6,266 nt of DNA from an uncultured Micrococcus sp. (GTDB taxonomy: Bacteria; Actinomycetota; Actinomycetes; Actinomycetales; Micrococcaceae): the NCBI GenBank assembly GCA_946222435.1, contig CAMIOJ010000130.1, positions 1-6,266 on the forward strand, in the 5' to 3' direction. Each line of letters opens with the position of its first letter. Position 1 is the stretch's first letter. The position numbers and the translations under genes were made by a program. The notes beneath the pieces were generated by a model. The model did not search any database. It had not been told where the DNA came from and saw only the letters and a program-made list of their open reading frames with translations. Positions 5,141 through 6,266 of the stretch are shown in pieces.

Positions 5141-6266
5141 ATGCCGCACCACGCACTCGGCATCCGCGGCGCCGACGAGGGCACCGCCCTCGCCGCCCGC
5201 CTCGCCCGCCTCCGCCAGGAGCTCGAGCTGCCGTCCCAGTTCCCGGCCGACGTGCTCGCCGAGGCGGAGCGCGCCGCCGCGGAGGTGCTCGCCGCACTCC
5301 CCGAGGACACCGAGCGCGTGGACCTGACCGGCATGCCGTTCGTGACCGTGGACCCCGCCGGCTCCACGGACCTGGACCAGGCCCTGCACATCGAGCGGAC
5401 CGAGACCGGTCTGCGCGTGCACTACGCGATCGCGGACGTCCCGGCGTTCGTGGCCACCGGCGGCGCCGTGGATGCGGAGGCCCGCCGGCGCGGCCAGACC
5501 GTCTACCTGCCGGACGGCCGGGTGCCGCTGCATCCGGTCCGGCTCAGCGAGGACGCCGGCTCCCTGCTCCCCGAACAGGAACGACCGGCCTTCGTGTGGA
5601 CCATGGACCTGGACGCCGAGGGCGTCCTCGGCGAGGTCGGACTCGTCCGGGCACGGGTGCGCTCCCGCGCGCAGCTGACCTACGTCCAGGTGCAGGCCCT
5701 CGTCGGGGACGGGACCCCGGTGACGGAGTCTTTCGAGGAGGGCGCCGCCGTCGGGACGGGGACCGCGGCCGACGCGGAGGTCCCTGAGCTGCCGGAGGAG
5801 ATCCTGTCCTCGCTGCGCCTGCTGCCCGAGGCAGGCCGGCTGCGCCGTGCCCAGGAGGCGGCCCGCGGCGGTGCCTCCCTGAACATGCCGGACCAGGAGA
5901 TCCACGTGGACTCCTCCGGCGCCTACCGCCTCGTCCAGCGCGTCCCCCTCCCCGTGGAGGACGACAACGCCCACGTGTCCCTGATGACCGGCATGGCCGC
6001 CGCACGCATCATGCTCGAAGGCGGCGTGGGCGTCCTGCGCACCATGCCCGCCCCGGACGAGGAGGCACTCGCGGAGTTCCGCTCGCGGGTGGCCGCCCTC
6101 GGCGCGCCGTGGACCGAGGAGCAGGACTACGGCGCCTACCTGCGCACCGTGGACCCGGCCACGCCGCAGGGCCTGGCCGTCCTGCATGCCGCCACCGCCC
6201 TGTTCCGCGGCGCGGACTACAGCGCCTTCGACGCCGCCGCCGAGGACCCAGAGCTGCGCACCCCAC
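5141..6266 (+). CDS. RNB-domain (RNase II/R family) ribonuclease, 3' end missing
   Basis: The first 375 residues are visible. The family degrades RNA 3' to 5' in a metal-dependent, processive reaction. The catalytic domain opens at about 60 with RVDLTGMPFVTVDPAGSTDLDQALHIE. Asp71, Asp77 and Asp79 match Asp201, Asp207 and Asp209 of E. coli RNase II, but the fourth position (Asp210) is Gln80. Further family segments follow: HYAIADVPAFV (94-104), RRGQTVYLPDGRVPLHPVRLS (117-136), SLLPEQER (141-148), SRAQLTY (175-181) and an LMTGMAAARIML helix (281-292). A loop rich in Glu, Gly and Ala (about 188-215) may be an insertion. There are no N-terminal cold-shock domains; only about 60 residues precede the RNB core, as in the short actinobacterial members. 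The conserved Arg-rich C-terminal motif is beyond the edge. GGAGGG at 5127-5132 lies eight bases before the ATG. Probably cotranscribed with the DUF3107 gene 19 bases upstream. Confidence 0.92.
   Translation, partial: MPHHALGIRGADEGTALAARLARLRQELELPSQFPADVLAEAERAAAEVLAALPEDTERVDLTGMPFVTVDPAGSTDLDQALHIERTETGLRVHYAIADVPAFVATGGAVDAEARRRGQTVYLPDGRVPLHPVRLSEDAGSLLPEQERPAFVWTMDLDAEGVLGEVGLVRARVRSRAQLTYVQVQALVGDGTPVTESFEEGAAVGTGTAADAEVPELPEEILSSLRLLPEAGRLRRAQEAARGGASLNMPDQEIHVDSSGAYRLVQRVPLPVEDDNAHVSLMTGMAAARIMLEGGVGVLRTMPAPDEEALAEFRSRVAALGAPWTEEQDYGAYLRTVDPATPQGLAVLHAATALFRGADYSAFDAAAEDPELRTP

Noticed and set aside
4610..6187. 525-codon minus-strand frame opposite DUF3107 and the RNB nuclease
   Set aside because: Low-complexity shadow product; the plus-strand genes have correct family motifs and Shine-Dalgarno sites.
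1..6266. Mobile element, CRISPR array, defence system or phage remnant
   Set aside because: No transposase, integrase, evenly spaced repeats or defence domains were seen; gene content is housekeeping with uniform composition.

Overview
This is a very GC-rich, actinobacterial chromosomal window. Gene content and protein style (HemA with a TCNR catalytic motif and an actinobacterial C-terminus, a TetR gene near a DUF3107 gene, and an RNB nuclease with a DLDQ active site) point to the Micrococcaceae, most like Micrococcus, Kocuria or Arthrobacter relatives. That placement is by recognition, not by a database search.

Layout. On the minus strand, a haem operon starts near 2514 and runs leftwards off the window: hemE (uroporphyrinogen decarboxylase) overlaps by four bases (ATGA) the FAD-dependent coproporphyrinogen/protoporphyrinogen oxidase gene hemY/cgoX, whose 3' end is missing. 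Divergently, across a 160-base gap, hemA (glutamyl-tRNA reductase, the first committed step of C5 tetrapyrrole synthesis) runs rightwards. Its stop codon overlaps the start of a TetR-family regulator gene, again by ATGA. After a 246-base gap holding an inverted repeat and a likely -10 element come a small DUF3107 gene and, 19 bases later, an RNB-domain (RNase II/R family) ribonuclease that runs off the right edge.

How the genes work together. HemA makes glutamate-1-semialdehyde from glutamyl-tRNA. HemE converts uroporphyrinogen III to coproporphyrinogen III. HemY/CgoX oxidises coproporphyrinogen III to coproporphyrin III in the coproporphyrin-dependent haem route used by Actinobacteria. The divergent arrangement puts first-step and late-step genes around one control region. 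The TetR gene is translationally coupled to hemA by position, so haem-linked regulation is possible but unproven. The DUF3107-nuclease pair looks like a separate two-gene transcription unit.

Overall this is largely ordinary housekeeping territory. I found no evidence of a mobile element, CRISPR array, RNA gene or novel multi-gene system. The points worth checking are the near-leaderless hemA start, a Cys-Pro motif at the HemA C-terminus, a possible TetR operator at 4747-4766, the Asp-to-Gln change in the RNB active site, and several perfect inverted repeats inside coding regions.
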